From Myxococcota bacterium (GTDB taxonomy: Bacteria > Myxococcota_A > UBA9160 > UBA6930), in NCBI GenBank assembly GCA_028285625.1, contig JANQOX010000022.1:124001-188000 (forward strand): a DNA stretch of 64,000 nucleotides. The letters run 5' to 3'. The notes below the pieces were generated by a model. It worked only from the letters and a program-made list of their open reading frames with translations. It had not been told where the DNA came from and searched no databases. Below, piece by piece: positions 45,421 to 52,977 of the stretch. Made by a program: the position numbers and the translations under genes. Position 1 is the stretch's first letter; the number at the start of each line of letters is the position of its first letter.

Positions 45421-46800
45421 CTAGCTGGCCGACTGTTGTCGCGCCGCCCGCCGCTCCGCGCGGCGGTAGAGCGTCTTGCGATCGATACCGAGAATGCGCG
45501 CGGCCTTCACCTTGTTGCCGCCGGTGACGTCGAGCACCTCGGTCACGTAGCGGTGCTCGATCTCACTGAGCGGCACGCCGCGAAGCGCCGCGTTGCGAAG
45601 GTAGCGCTCCGACGTGACCTCTTCGGGCTCGCCCTCCCCCGCTGCCAGCGGGAGCTCCTCGGGCAGGATGCAGGTCGAGTCGGTGAGTGCCAGCGCCCTC
45701 TCCACGACGTTCTCCAGCTCGCGGGCGTTACCGCGCCACGCGTAGGCCGACAGGCGATCGAGGGCCTCCTTCGAGAACCAGCGCTTGCCATCGGTCGCGT
45801 GCTTGCGCAGGAAGGCCTCCACCAGCGGCGGGATGTCGTCCGGGCGCTCTCGCAGCGGCGGGATGCGCAAGGGAATGACGTTGAGGCGGTAGAACAGATC
45901 CTCGCGGAAGCGACCGTCTGCGATGGCCTGCTCGAGGTCCTGGTTCGTGGCGGCCACGATCCGGACGTCCACCTTGGTCGTCTTGGTGCCTCCGACGGGA
46001 CGGATCTCCTGGTCCTGGAGCACCCGGAGCAGCTTGCTCTGGAGCCCCATCCCCATGTCGCCGACCTCGTCGAGGAAGAGCGTCCCGCCATCGGCCTTCT
46101 CGAACAGGCCCTGGCGACTGGCGTGAGCCCCCGTGAACGCGCCGCGCACGTGGCCGAACAGCTCGCTCTCGAGCAGGCCCTCCGGAATCGCCGTGCAGTT
46201 GATGGGCACGAAGGGCTGGGCGGCGCGAACGCCGTGGTAGTGGATCGCGCGGGCCACGAGATCCTTGCCCGTGCCGCTTTCGCCGGACACCAGCACCGAG
46301 CTCTTGCTCTGGGCCACACGCTTGATCACGGCGAAGATCTCGCGCATCGCCGCGCTCTCACCGATCAAGTCCCCGAGAGAGCCCGTCCGGTCCACGGCCT
46401 TTCGGAGCCGGCGGTTCTCCTCCTCGAGCGAGCGCCACTCGAGTGCGCGGTCCACGGCGAGCGCCACGGCATCGGGCTCGAACGGCTTCGTGATGTAGTC
46501 GAACGCACCGACCCGCATGGCCTCGACCGCGGAGCCGATGGTGCCGAAGGCGGTCATCAGGACGACGGGCGTCTGCGGCCGCAGACGGCGCAACTCGCCC
46601 ACCAGGTCGATGCCAGACCGGCCCGGCATGCGGATGTCGGACAGCACGACCTCGACATCCGAGTCGGCGATGGTCTCGAGCGCCTGGTCGCCACTGGCGG
46701 CCTCGGCCACCTGAAACCCGCGCGCCGAGAACAGCGACGAGAGCATCTCGCGCATGGCCCGGTCGTCGTCGACGATCAAGATCTCGTGGGCTTGTTCCAT
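45421..46800 (-). CDS. Sigma-54-dependent response regulator, NtrC family
   Basis: A 459-aa transcription activator. Residues 1-120 form a receiver with D11/D12 and phospho-acceptor Asp55 (VVLSDIRMPG), Thr and Lys106. Residues ~145-370 are an AAA+ domain with Walker A GESGTGKD (173-180), the sigma-54-contacting loop GAFTGA (220-225), Walker B TLFLDEVGD, and the arginine-finger region GRFREDLFYRLNV. Residues ~415-459 are a Fis-type helix-turn-helix (GNKVKAARILGIDRKTLYRR). Complete and apparently functional. ATG 46800 places the first receiver strand at residue 6. Its partner kinase is encoded 180 bp upstream; Usp and CBS genes follow. Likely targets are the -24/-12 promoters described below. 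Confidence 0.96.
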   Translation of the reverse strand: MEQAHEILIVDDDRAMREMLSSLFSARGFQVAEAASGDQALETIADSDVEVVLSDIRMPGRSGIDLVGELRRLRPQTPVVLMTAFGTIGSAVEAMRVGAFDYITKPFEPDAVALAVDRALEWRSLEEENRRLRKAVDRTGSLGDLIGESAAMREIFAVIKRVAQSKSSVLVSGESGTGKDLVARAIHYHGVRAAQPFVPINCTAIPEGLLESELFGHVRGAFTGAHASRQGLFEKADGGTLFLDEVGDMGMGLQSKLLRVLQDQEIRPVGGTKTTKVDVRIVAATNQDLEQAIADGRFREDLFYRLNVIPLRIPPLRERPDDIPPLVEAFLRKHATDGKRWFSKEALDRLSAYAWRGNARELENVVERALALTDSTCILPEELPLAAGEGEPEEVTSERYLRNAALRGVPLSEIEHRYVTEVLDVTGGNKVKAARILGIDRKTLYRRAERRAARQQSAS

Positions 46801-46812
46801 GGATCCCTGCGA

Positions 46813-46828
46813 AGCAGGCTCCATGCCA
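46813..46828 (-). promoter_or_regulatory. Sigma-54-like -24/-12 element before the NtrC-type gene
   Basis: Minus strand TGGCATGGAGCCTGCT matches TGGCACG-N4-TTGCW at all but two positions, with exact GG-N10-GC spacing. Transcription would start at about 46802, giving an almost leaderless mRNA for the ATG at 46800. That makes it less secure than the sites at 52031 and 54586. It could mean autoregulation. Confidence 0.4.
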
Positions 46829-46944
46829 AGCGAGGACACTGCTGAGCCGCTTGCGAGCTTCTCAGTGTGGCATATTGGGACAAATTGGCCAGGGCGCCGC
46901 GTCCGAATGCCCCACCCCCTCCTCTCAGCGGGATCGGGTCCGGT

Positions 46945-46998
46945 TCAGTCCAAACGTCCGGCTCAGTCCAAACGTCCGGCTCAATCCAAACGGGTCGG
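46945..46998 (-). repeat. Triple 18-bp repeat at the 3' end of the kinase gene
   Basis: TCAGTCCAAACGTCCGGC occurs twice exactly (46945-46962 and 46963-46980), then as a diverged third copy (46981-46998) that contains the last codons and stop of the histidine kinase. On the kinase transcript the repeat lies in the spacer before the regulator gene. It looks like a local duplication of the gene's end. Confidence 0.8.
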
Positions 46999-48237
46999 GA
47001 GCTGGATCCGGAACTCGGTGCCCTTCGGCTCGAGGCGGGAGACCTCGATGGCTCCCCGGTGCTCGGCCACGATCCCATGGGCCACCGCCAGGCCGAGCCC
47101 GTTGCCCACCCCGGCCTCCTTGGTCGTGAAGAACGGGTCGAAGACCTGGGCCAGCTGCTCCTCGGGGATGCCCGCGCCCTCGTCCTGCACGCGGATCTCG
47201 ACCTCGGTCCCGAGCTCGACCGGGGCCAGCACGATGCGCAGACGACCCCCGTCGGGCATGGCATCCGCGGCATTCAGGAAGAGGTTCAAGAACAGCTGCT
47301 GCAGCCGCTCGGGGTCGCCGACCACGCTGGGCACCTGGCCGAAGTCCCGCACCGCCTCGATGCCCCGGCGCGAGAGCTTCTCGGTGAGGAAGGCGAGCGT
47401 GTTGTCCACCAGCGCCGAGAGATCGACGGGGGTGGGCTCCCGGCGAGTGGGGCGCGCCATGTTCAGCAGCCCCTGGATGATCCGCGAGATGCGACCGATC
47501 TGCTCCTGGATCGTCTTCAGTCGCCAGAGCCCGTCGTCGCGCACCGAGGATTCGAGCAGGGACGCGTGCCCCTGGATCACGCCCATGGGGGTTCCGATCT
47601 CGTGGGCGAGGCCCGCGACCAGCGTGCCGATCGAAGCCAGGCGTTCGGCGGCCTCGGCACGCTCGGTGGTGCGGCGAAGCGCTGCGTCGGTGCGCTCGAG
47701 GCTCTTGGCCAGGCGCTGGCCCGAGGCAGCGAGTTCGCGGTTCAGGTACTCGAAGCCCTGCTGACCGCGTTGGATGTACTGGCGCATGGCGAGCTGCGAA
47801 TCGAACAACAGCACCTTGGCCAGCGCGGCCACCGTCTCCTCGGCCCGCTCGGGCTCGGCGCTCCCCTCGGCGTGCACCAGGGGGATCAGCAGGGAGAGGT
47901 AGAGCGCGTAGGCGCCCATGTACCAGAGCGGGTCGAGCCCGATGCGTTCGTGGACCTCACCGATGCGGCGGCGTCGCTCGACATACGCGTCGTCGATCAC
48001 CGGCCCGGCGAGGCTCAGCAGGTATTCGCGCTGCTCCCCGAGCAACCGGCGCGAGACGTCCGGGTGGCGCAGCAGCCGTCGCGTCGCGGGGAACGACAGC
48101 AGGTGGCGATAGAAGGCACCGACGAGGTTGTCGGCGTTGTCTTCGAGCACCGTCTCGAGGCGCGCGAGCAGCTTGCGGTCGCGCTCGGTGTAGTCGAAGA
48201 AGCGCAGGGCCTGCTGGAGATCGGTGCCCTCGGCCAT
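46981..48237 (-). CDS. Protoglobin-type haem sensor histidine kinase
   Basis: A 418-aa soluble kinase without membrane segments. Residues ~5-165 match the protoglobin/globin-coupled-sensor fold: RFFDYTERDRKLLARLE, AFYRHLLSFPATRRLL, and the proximal-His motif IGEVHERIGLDPLWYMGAY with His96 as predicted haem ligand. A helical linker leads to HisKA (H-box LAHEIGTPMGVIQG) and HATPase_c (LFLNAADAMPDGG as N-box, DEGAGIP, FFTTKEAGVGNGLGLAV). It should sense O2, NO or CO and phosphorylate the NtrC-type regulator encoded next. ATG 48237 is chosen; an upstream TTG at 48255 is possible. The gene ends inside an 18-bp repeat. Confidence 0.92.
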   Translation of the reverse strand: MAEGTDLQQALRFFDYTERDRKLLARLETVLEDNADNLVGAFYRHLLSFPATRRLLRHPDVSRRLLGEQREYLLSLAGPVIDDAYVERRRRIGEVHERIGLDPLWYMGAYALYLSLLIPLVHAEGSAEPERAEETVAALAKVLLFDSQLAMRQYIQRGQQGFEYLNRELAASGQRLAKSLERTDAALRRTTERAEAAERLASIGTLVAGLAHEIGTPMGVIQGHASLLESSVRDDGLWRLKTIQEQIGRISRIIQGLLNMARPTRREPTPVDLSALVDNTLAFLTEKLSRRGIEAVRDFGQVPSVVGDPERLQQLFLNLFLNAADAMPDGGRLRIVLAPVELGTEVEIRVQDEGAGIPEEQLAQVFDPFFTTKEAGVGNGLGLAVAHGIVAEHRGAIEVSRLEPKGTEFRIQLPTRLD

Positions 48238-48321
48238 CGCGCGGAGGATCCCCAAGTCCCTCGCTTGGTGTCAACGTTGTAGGCTCGGGGGCATGGGGGG
48301 GTCCGCACGCGCGTCCAACGG

Positions 48322-48402
48322 CCGGCCCGGCCTCGGGAGACCGCAGCGACCCCGCCGGCCCGGCTCGGGGAAACCGCAGCGACCCCGCCGACCCGGGGAG
48401 CG
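48322..48402. repeat. 33-bp direct repeats upstream of the kinase gene
   Basis: Two 33-bp units (48322-48354 and 48355-48387) are identical at 29 of 33 positions, starting CCGGCCCGGC and ending CGCAGCGACCCCG. A truncated third unit follows to about 48402. They lie in the non-coding gap between the coiled-coil gene and the kinase gene. The 33-nt period would be 11 codons, but no convincing gene covers them. Confidence 0.75.
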
Positions 48403-48472
48403 CTGCGTCGAGCCCATGTGGCGGCAGCGGCCCGCCGTCGGCGTGCCCGCTCTGCCTCGCGAACCGGCGCCC

Positions 48473-48736
48473 CTAGAGGCGCGAGCGCAGGTGCTTGTAG
48501 CCGTCGACGAGTTCGTCGACCAGGAGCGACGCGGCTTCCTTCACGTCCTCGAGGTCGTCTCGCGCCTCGTCGCCGATCACCTCCAGCTTGCCTTCCAGCT
48601 CGTGCCAGCGCTTGTCCAGCTCACCGAGCCGGTCCCGAAGCTCCGCCTTGCCGAGTTCGGCCTGTACGCGCAGTTCGTCTCGCACCTGCCGAAGCCCGTC
48701 GAGTTCCTTCTCCATCCATTCGCCGGTCTTGCTCAT
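48473..48736 (-). CDS. Small coiled-coil protein
   Basis: An 87-aa, highly charged, all-helical protein (MSKTGEWMEKELDGLRQV, then ELRDRLGELDKRWHELEGKL) with heptad-like spacing, no Cys and no signal. I recognise no family; it resembles small stress-type coiled-coil proteins. The start is very well supported: AGGAGG six bases before the ATG. A sigma-54-like element lies 43-58 bp upstream. It is followed after 235 bp by the haem-sensor kinase gene on the same strand and could be coregulated with it. Confidence 0.85.
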   Translation of the reverse strand: MSKTGEWMEKELDGLRQVRDELRVQAELGKAELRDRLGELDKRWHELEGKLEVIGDEARDDLEDVKEAASLLVDELVDGYKHLRSRL

Positions 48737-48778
48737 CGATTCCTCCTGTGTGGGGCGCACTTTAGGCCAACAGAGTTT

Positions 48779-48794
48779 TGCAGTTTCCATGCCG
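48779..48794 (-). promoter_or_regulatory. Sigma-54-like -24/-12 element before the coiled-coil gene
   Basis: Minus strand CGGCATGGAAACTGCA has the invariant GG and GC with exact 10-nt spacing and differs from TGGCACG-N4-TTGCW at three positions. A start near 48768 gives a ~32-nt leader with AGGAGG before the ATG at 48736, the normal geometry. The AT-rich downstream stretch also fits a promoter. Confidence 0.5.
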
Positions 48795-48813
48795 TCCCGG
48801 GGGGGCGACACGG

Positions 48814-49674
48814 GTGACCCGCAGTCCGCGCGACCGAGCGATCCGCCGCGTGATCCTGATCGAGGGTCTCGCCAACGTCGCCCTGATGGCCTTCAAGCTC
48901 GCCCTCGGCACAGCCACCGGCTCCCTCGCGTTGATCGGGGACGCGCTCCACTCGGCCACCGACCTGGCCAACAACGTGGTCGCGTGGTTCGTCGCCCGAC
49001 TCGCCTCGAACCCGCCCGACCGCGACCACCCCTACGGCCACGAGCGGTTCGAGACCCTGGCCGTGTTCGGGCTCGGCATGATGCTGACGGTCCTCGCCAT
49101 CGAGCTGGCGCGCGCCAGCTTCGGCCCGCGCGAGGCTCCGCGTGGCACCGAGCCCGTGTTCCTGCTGGCCATGGCCGGCGTGCTCGCAGTGAACCTCGCA
49201 CTCGCCACCTGGCAGTCGGCGATGGCGCGCAAGCTGTCCTCGCCGATCCTCCAAGCCGACGCACGCCACACGCTCTCGGACGTGCTGGTGACGGCCGCCG
49301 TGCTCGCGGGCTGGCAGCTCTCTGCCCGCGGACTCGTCTGGGCCGACCGCGCCGCCGCACTGGCGGTGGCCGCGCTCGTGCTGGCACTGGCCTTCGGCCT
49401 CTTCCGTCGCGCGATTCCGGTGCTGACCGGGCGGATGGCCGTCGACCCGGATGCGCTCGAAAGCGCCGCCGTCGCGGTGCCCGGCGTCTCGGGCGTGGGT
49501 CGGGTGCGCTCGCGATTCGAGGGCAGCATCCGTGCGGCAGACCTGGTGGTGCGCGTGGACGGCCGACTCTCGACCGAAGCCTCGCATGAAGTCGCGGACC
49601 GGGTGGAGGCCGCGCTGCGCCGCGAACTCGACGTGGACGACGTGACCATCCACGTCGAGCCCGAATCCGACTGA
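48814..49674 (+). CDS. Cation diffusion facilitator (CDF) transporter
   Basis: A 286-aa metal/proton antiporter with six membrane helices. Seen: ILIEGLANVALMAFKLALG, the site-A motif DALHSATDLANN, the second-helix GHERFETLAVFGLGMM, the helix V motif DARHTLSDVLVT (HxxxD), and a C-terminal ferredoxin-like cytoplasmic domain (DPDALESAAVAVPGVSGVGRVRSR, VDDVTIHVEPESD). Exports divalent cations such as Zn, Fe or Mn; selectivity is not resolved. GTG 48814 is preferred; a TTG at 48778 would add 12 residues. Divergent from the coiled-coil gene. Confidence 0.92.
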   Translation: MTRSPRDRAIRRVILIEGLANVALMAFKLALGTATGSLALIGDALHSATDLANNVVAWFVARLASNPPDRDHPYGHERFETLAVFGLGMMLTVLAIELARASFGPREAPRGTEPVFLLAMAGVLAVNLALATWQSAMARKLSSPILQADARHTLSDVLVTAAVLAGWQLSARGLVWADRAAALAVAALVLALAFGLFRRAIPVLTGRMAVDPDALESAAVAVPGVSGVGRVRSRFEGSIRAADLVVRVDGRLSTEASHEVADRVEAALRRELDVDDVTIHVEPESD

Positions 49675-49704
49675 AGGCTGCGCCTCAGCCGAGAAGGCTG
49701 CGCC

Positions 49705-51315
49705 TCAATCGATCGCCGGCAGCGCCTCGCGCCAGCCGGCGTCGGACGTGACCACGCGGTGGCGCGGCCCCGGCCACTCGTCGGGCGGCTCGAATCCCGC
49801 ACGGCTGGCATCGAGCAACTCGGGGCCGGCGTCGGAGGGGTCGTGGCCCGCCAGCGCCCGCCGTTCGAGGCGAGCCCGGGCCACCGCCGGGTCACACGCC
49901 ACCTCGACGAGGTGGGCCCGCACCCCTCGCGCCGCCGCCCAGTCCGCCATCTCGGCGCGCCGCGCGGCGGTTCCGTGGGTCGCATCGACGATCGCCATGC
50001 GGCCGCCGCGCAGCACCGCGTCGGCCCGGTCCCGAAGCCCCGCGTACACCGCGTCCCGCGCGGCAGGCGCATACAGCCCCTCCCCGGGCGCGGCCCCCGC
50101 GTACGCGTCCGGGGCCAGACCCGCCATGTGTTTGCGCAGGCGATCGGACGAGAGCACGACGCCCTGCCCCGCGTCGGCCAGCGCGTGGGCCACGCTGGAC
50201 TTTCCGCTGCCCACCGTTCCGCACATCACGACGAGGGCCGCGGGTTCGGGGGGCTCGAGCAGCCGCTCGGCGAGCGCCAGGTGCCGGGCGGCGCTGCCCG
50301 CTGCTTCGGCGCGCTGATCCGCCGCGATCGCCGGATCCTGCGTGGCCAGCGCGGCCACCTTGGCCCGCACGCCTGCGCGGTAGCTCATGTGGAGATCCAC
50401 CACCGTGTAGAGGTGGAAGTCGTCCGCCTCCGCCGCGTAGGTTCGCAGGAAGTCCGCCGCCAGGTCGGCGCGTCCCAGGTAGATCAGGTCCATCGACAGG
50501 AACGCGACGTCGGACGCCGCATCCACGTGCCGGAGCGCGGTGCCGAACGCCAGGCAATCGATCAGCACCGGATCGGCGCCGTCCGTGTCGAAGAAGACGT
50601 GCTGCAGGTGTGCGTCGCCGTGGCCGTCGACGGCGCGGCCGTCCAGCCGGCGACGCTCGAGGTCGGGTGCACACGCGACGAGCCGCGCCTCGAGCGCGGC
50701 GCGGACCGCGTCGACCCGGGCGCGCGGCGTCTCGCGAAGCGCGACTTCGAGCAGGGTGTCGAGGTTCGCCCGCGCCGGCCCGGCGAGCACCGCCAGCCAG
50801 TCCTCGCGCGAGAACGGTGCCGGGCGCCCGAGGCCGACACCGGCGTGGAAGCGGGCGAGGCGACGCGCAACCGCACGTAGCGGTTCGCGGTCGAGATCCC
50901 CGGCCAACAACCGCGAGCGGGCGTCGGTGCCGTCGGCGAGCCGTCGCATGACGATCACGTGTTCGGCGCGATCGCCCGCCGCCAGGTCCTCGCCGACCGG
51001 ACCCACCGTGAAGTGGCCGTCTGCACCCCGTTCGACCGGAGCGACCCCCAGGTAGACGTCCGGCGCCAGCCGACGGTTGAGGGCCACCTCGCGAAGGCAG
51101 TCCTCGTTGCGCAGCCGACGCGTTCCGAAGTCCACGAAGCCGAGCGACCGTGCCTTGTGGAGCTTGTAGACGCGATCCCGGGTGAGGAAGACGTGCGAAA
51201 GGTGCGTCTGGATCTCGTCCACGCCCGCTTGCGCGTTCGGGTCGTGCGGGAACGCGGGCGCCGCGCGCAGGTCGCGACACAGCCCTTCGGGCAGCGCCTC
51301 GACGGCCGCACTCAC
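49705..51315 (-). CDS. APH-like phosphotransferase fused to P-loop kinase
   Basis: A 536-aa two-domain protein. Residues ~1-340 are aminoglycoside-phosphotransferase-like: THLSHVFLTRDRVYKLHK, the Brenner-type motif VDGHGDAHLQHVFF, and LIDCLAFGTALRHVDAASDV. Residues ~360-536 form a P-loop kinase of the gluconate/zeta-toxin-like group: Walker A CGTVGSGKSSVAHAL, LSSDRLRKHM, IVDATHGTAARRAEM. This fusion is a known but poorly characterised bacterial family (COG2187 plus COG0645); the substrate is unknown. GTG 51315 starts ahead of the first conserved helix. It lies 52 bp downstream of a cytochrome c gene on the same strand. Confidence 0.85.
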   Translation of the reverse strand: MSAAVEALPEGLCRDLRAAPAFPHDPNAQAGVDEIQTHLSHVFLTRDRVYKLHKARSLGFVDFGTRRLRNEDCLREVALNRRLAPDVYLGVAPVERGADGHFTVGPVGEDLAAGDRAEHVIVMRRLADGTDARSRLLAGDLDREPLRAVARRLARFHAGVGLGRPAPFSREDWLAVLAGPARANLDTLLEVALRETPRARVDAVRAALEARLVACAPDLERRRLDGRAVDGHGDAHLQHVFFDTDGADPVLIDCLAFGTALRHVDAASDVAFLSMDLIYLGRADLAADFLRTYAAEADDFHLYTVVDLHMSYRAGVRAKVAALATQDPAIAADQRAEAAGSAARHLALAERLLEPPEPAALVVMCGTVGSGKSSVAHALADAGQGVVLSSDRLRKHMAGLAPDAYAGAAPGEGLYAPAARDAVYAGLRDRADAVLRGGRMAIVDATHGTAARRAEMADWAAARGVRAHLVEVACDPAVARARLERRALAGHDPSDAGPELLDASRAGFEPPDEWPGPRHRVVTSDAGWREALPAID

Positions 51316-51367
51316 CCGGCCGCCGACCCCCGGGCGACGTCGTGCAGGGCTCGCAGGGCGACGTGGA

Positions 51368-51823
51368 TCAGGGCTCGACCTGCAGGGTTCGCAGGTAGTC
51401 CACCAGCATGTCGATCTGGCCTCGCACGATCTCCTGCTCGAGCCCGGTATCGGGCAGCGCATTGCGCAACGCGATGCCCCAGACGGGCATCTCGCGGGTG
51501 CCGTGGGCGCCGGGCTCGAAGCGCCCATCGATCCAACTGGCGATCTCGCCGGCGGGGAAGCTGCCGCCCCGACGTGCGGCGATGGCGGTCAGGTCGGGGG
51601 GCGGCGTGCGCAGCGATGCGGCCACCGGGCCGTCGCCGCGCGCGCCCAGGCCGTGGCACGAAGCGCAGTAGCGCTGATAGAGGTCCGCTCCCTGGGACAC
51701 GAAGGCCGGAGCCGGCGGCGCAGCCGACTCGCCGGAGACGTCCCCATGCGATTCGGCGAACCCTCCCCCCGCCAGCAGGACCACGAGGAGGTTCGAGACG
51801 AGCAGCGCGCGCATCGGGATCAC
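51368..51823 (-). CDS. Periplasmic cytochrome c, single haem
   Basis: A 151-aa class I cytochrome c. An uncleaved or cleaved signal (NLLVVLLAGGGFAESHG) leads to a mature domain with the haem site QRYCASCHGLGARGDGP (CxxCH) and a sixth-ligand Met in REMPVWGIALRN. The GTG start has GGAG five bases upstream, better than the internal ATG at 51814. It may carry electrons to a terminal reductase. It is divergent from the diiron operon (264 bp between starts) and close to the nos cluster. Confidence 0.9.
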   Translation of the reverse strand: MIPMRALLVSNLLVVLLAGGGFAESHGDVSGESAAPPAPAFVSQGADLYQRYCASCHGLGARGDGPVAASLRTPPPDLTAIAARRGGSFPAGEIASWIDGRFEPGAHGTREMPVWGIALRNALPDTGLEQEIVRGQIDMLVDYLRTLQVEP

Positions 51824-51933
51824 GGGAGCTCCTTCGGAAGCGAAGCGGGGACTTAGCACATCGCGGCGGTGCAGCCGCAGCCAGGACCGGCCCACGGCCG
51901 CGGGCCGCTCCCCGCACCGCGCACCCAACGACC

Positions 51934-51984
51934 CGACCGGATGGTCGTGGCAGCCCGCCCCGATGAGGCAGGGGCATGGGGCGG
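51934..51984. promoter_or_regulatory. Inverted repeats upstream of the sigma-54 promoter
   Basis: CGACC-GGAT-GGTCG (51934-51947) is an inverted repeat with perfect 5-bp arms. CCGCCCC (51955-51961) pairs with GGGGCGG (51978-51984). They lie about 70-120 bp upstream of the predicted start near 52057, the usual distance for enhancer sites of NtrC-type activators. The binding protein is inferred. Confidence 0.4.
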
Positions 51985-52030
51985 ATCGCGCCAGCGCTGC
52001 ACGGCAGGTCCCGGGACGTCTCGGATGGGG

Positions 52031-52046
52031 TGGCACGACGCTTGCG
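52031..52046 (+). promoter_or_regulatory. Near-perfect sigma-54 promoter (-24/-12) for the diiron operon
   Basis: TGGCACGACGCTTGCG matches TGGCACG-N4-TTGCW at every position except the final W. GG (52032-52033) and GC (52044-52045) have the required 10-nt spacing. Transcription would start near 52057, leaving a ~30-nt leader with GAGGGAA before the ATG at 52087. It is the best such match I found in the window. Confidence 0.85.
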
Positions 52047-52086
52047 TATGCAACCTCCCACGCGCCATCACAGCGAGGGAATCCCG

Positions 52087-52977
52087 ATGACCGACTTTCT
52101 GAAGGGCTACGACATCCAGTACTGGCTCGAGTCTGCACCGCAGGGCTACCTGATGGAGACCGAGTACGGGCACGGGGAGAAGGAACGCGAGCCTGAGCTC
52201 GTGCTCGAAGATCCCACGCTTCGCGAGCAGGCGATCCGCACCACCGTGCAGCTCGTCGTCGGCGAACGCTGCGCCCTCGCAGCGTCGTCGGGGCTGATCA
52301 ACGCCGCTCCGGACGAGGCGAGCAAGCGCTTCCTGGCGACGCAGACCCTCGACGAAGCGCGCCACGTGGAGGTCTTCACGCACCGGCTCTACGACCTGGG
52401 CGTGAAGAAGTCCGAGCTCGAGTCCGTCATCAGCCAGTTCGCCAACCCGCACCTGGTGCACTTTGCCGAGGCGCTGCTCGAGAAGGTCGACCAGAAGGAC
52501 TTCATCGCCGGCGTCGTCGGGCAGAACGTGATCCTCGAGGGAATGGCGTTCAACGTGTTCGAGATGATGCACGCAGGCAACAAGGAGGCGAACCCGAAGT
52601 TCGGCCACACGCTCGCAGGCACCATCGCCGACGAACGGCGCCACGTGGGCTTCGGCGAAAACCGTATCGGCGGCCTCATCCGCGAGCATCCCGAGCGCAA
52701 GGGCGACATCGAGAAGCTCCAGCGCGAGATGTCGTATCACATGCTCGCCACCTTCGGAGACTCCTTCCGCAACGGGCCCTCTCCCGAGCAGGTGGGCCAG
52801 ATCATGCGCGAGCACGGTCAGGAGCCCCAGGCCAGCGAGCAGGAGTGGCAGGGCGTGAAGCTCGGGCAGGCGAACCCCGAAGAGCTCGAGGCCGTGCTCT
52901 CCGACACGATCCTGAAGGAATTCAAGATCCGACTGGAGCGCATCGGCATCGAGTACCAGACGCCGACCGCTCCGTGA
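52087..52977 (+). CDS. Ferritin-like diiron protein A
   Basis: A 296-aa helical protein with a complete ferritin/R2-like diiron ligand set: Glu60 (VVGERCALA), Glu90 and His93 (LDEARHVEVF), Glu151 (ILEGMAFNVF), Glu183 and His186 (ADERRHVGFGEN). The family is R2-like/AurF-like, whose members activate O2 for oxygenation, N-oxygenation or radical formation; this one could also reduce O2 or NO. No substrate can be named. First gene of a four-gene operon, with a near-perfect sigma-54 promoter upstream. ATG 52087 fits the predicted transcript. A paralogue starts at its stop codon (GTGA overlap). Confidence 0.88.
   Translation: MTDFLKGYDIQYWLESAPQGYLMETEYGHGEKEREPELVLEDPTLREQAIRTTVQLVVGERCALAASSGLINAAPDEASKRFLATQTLDEARHVEVFTHRLYDLGVKKSELESVISQFANPHLVHFAEALLEKVDQKDFIAGVVGQNVILEGMAFNVFEMMHAGNKEANPKFGHTLAGTIADERRHVGFGENRIGGLIREHPERKGDIEKLQREMSYHMLATFGDSFRNGPSPEQVGQIMREHGQEPQASEQEWQGVKLGQANPEELEAVLSDTILKEFKIRLERIGIEYQTPTAP

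Noticed and set aside
48246..48274. TTGACA on the minus strand as a -35 box for the kinase gene
   Set aside because: No acceptable -10 hexamer lies 16-18 bp downstream (GGATCC at the expected place).
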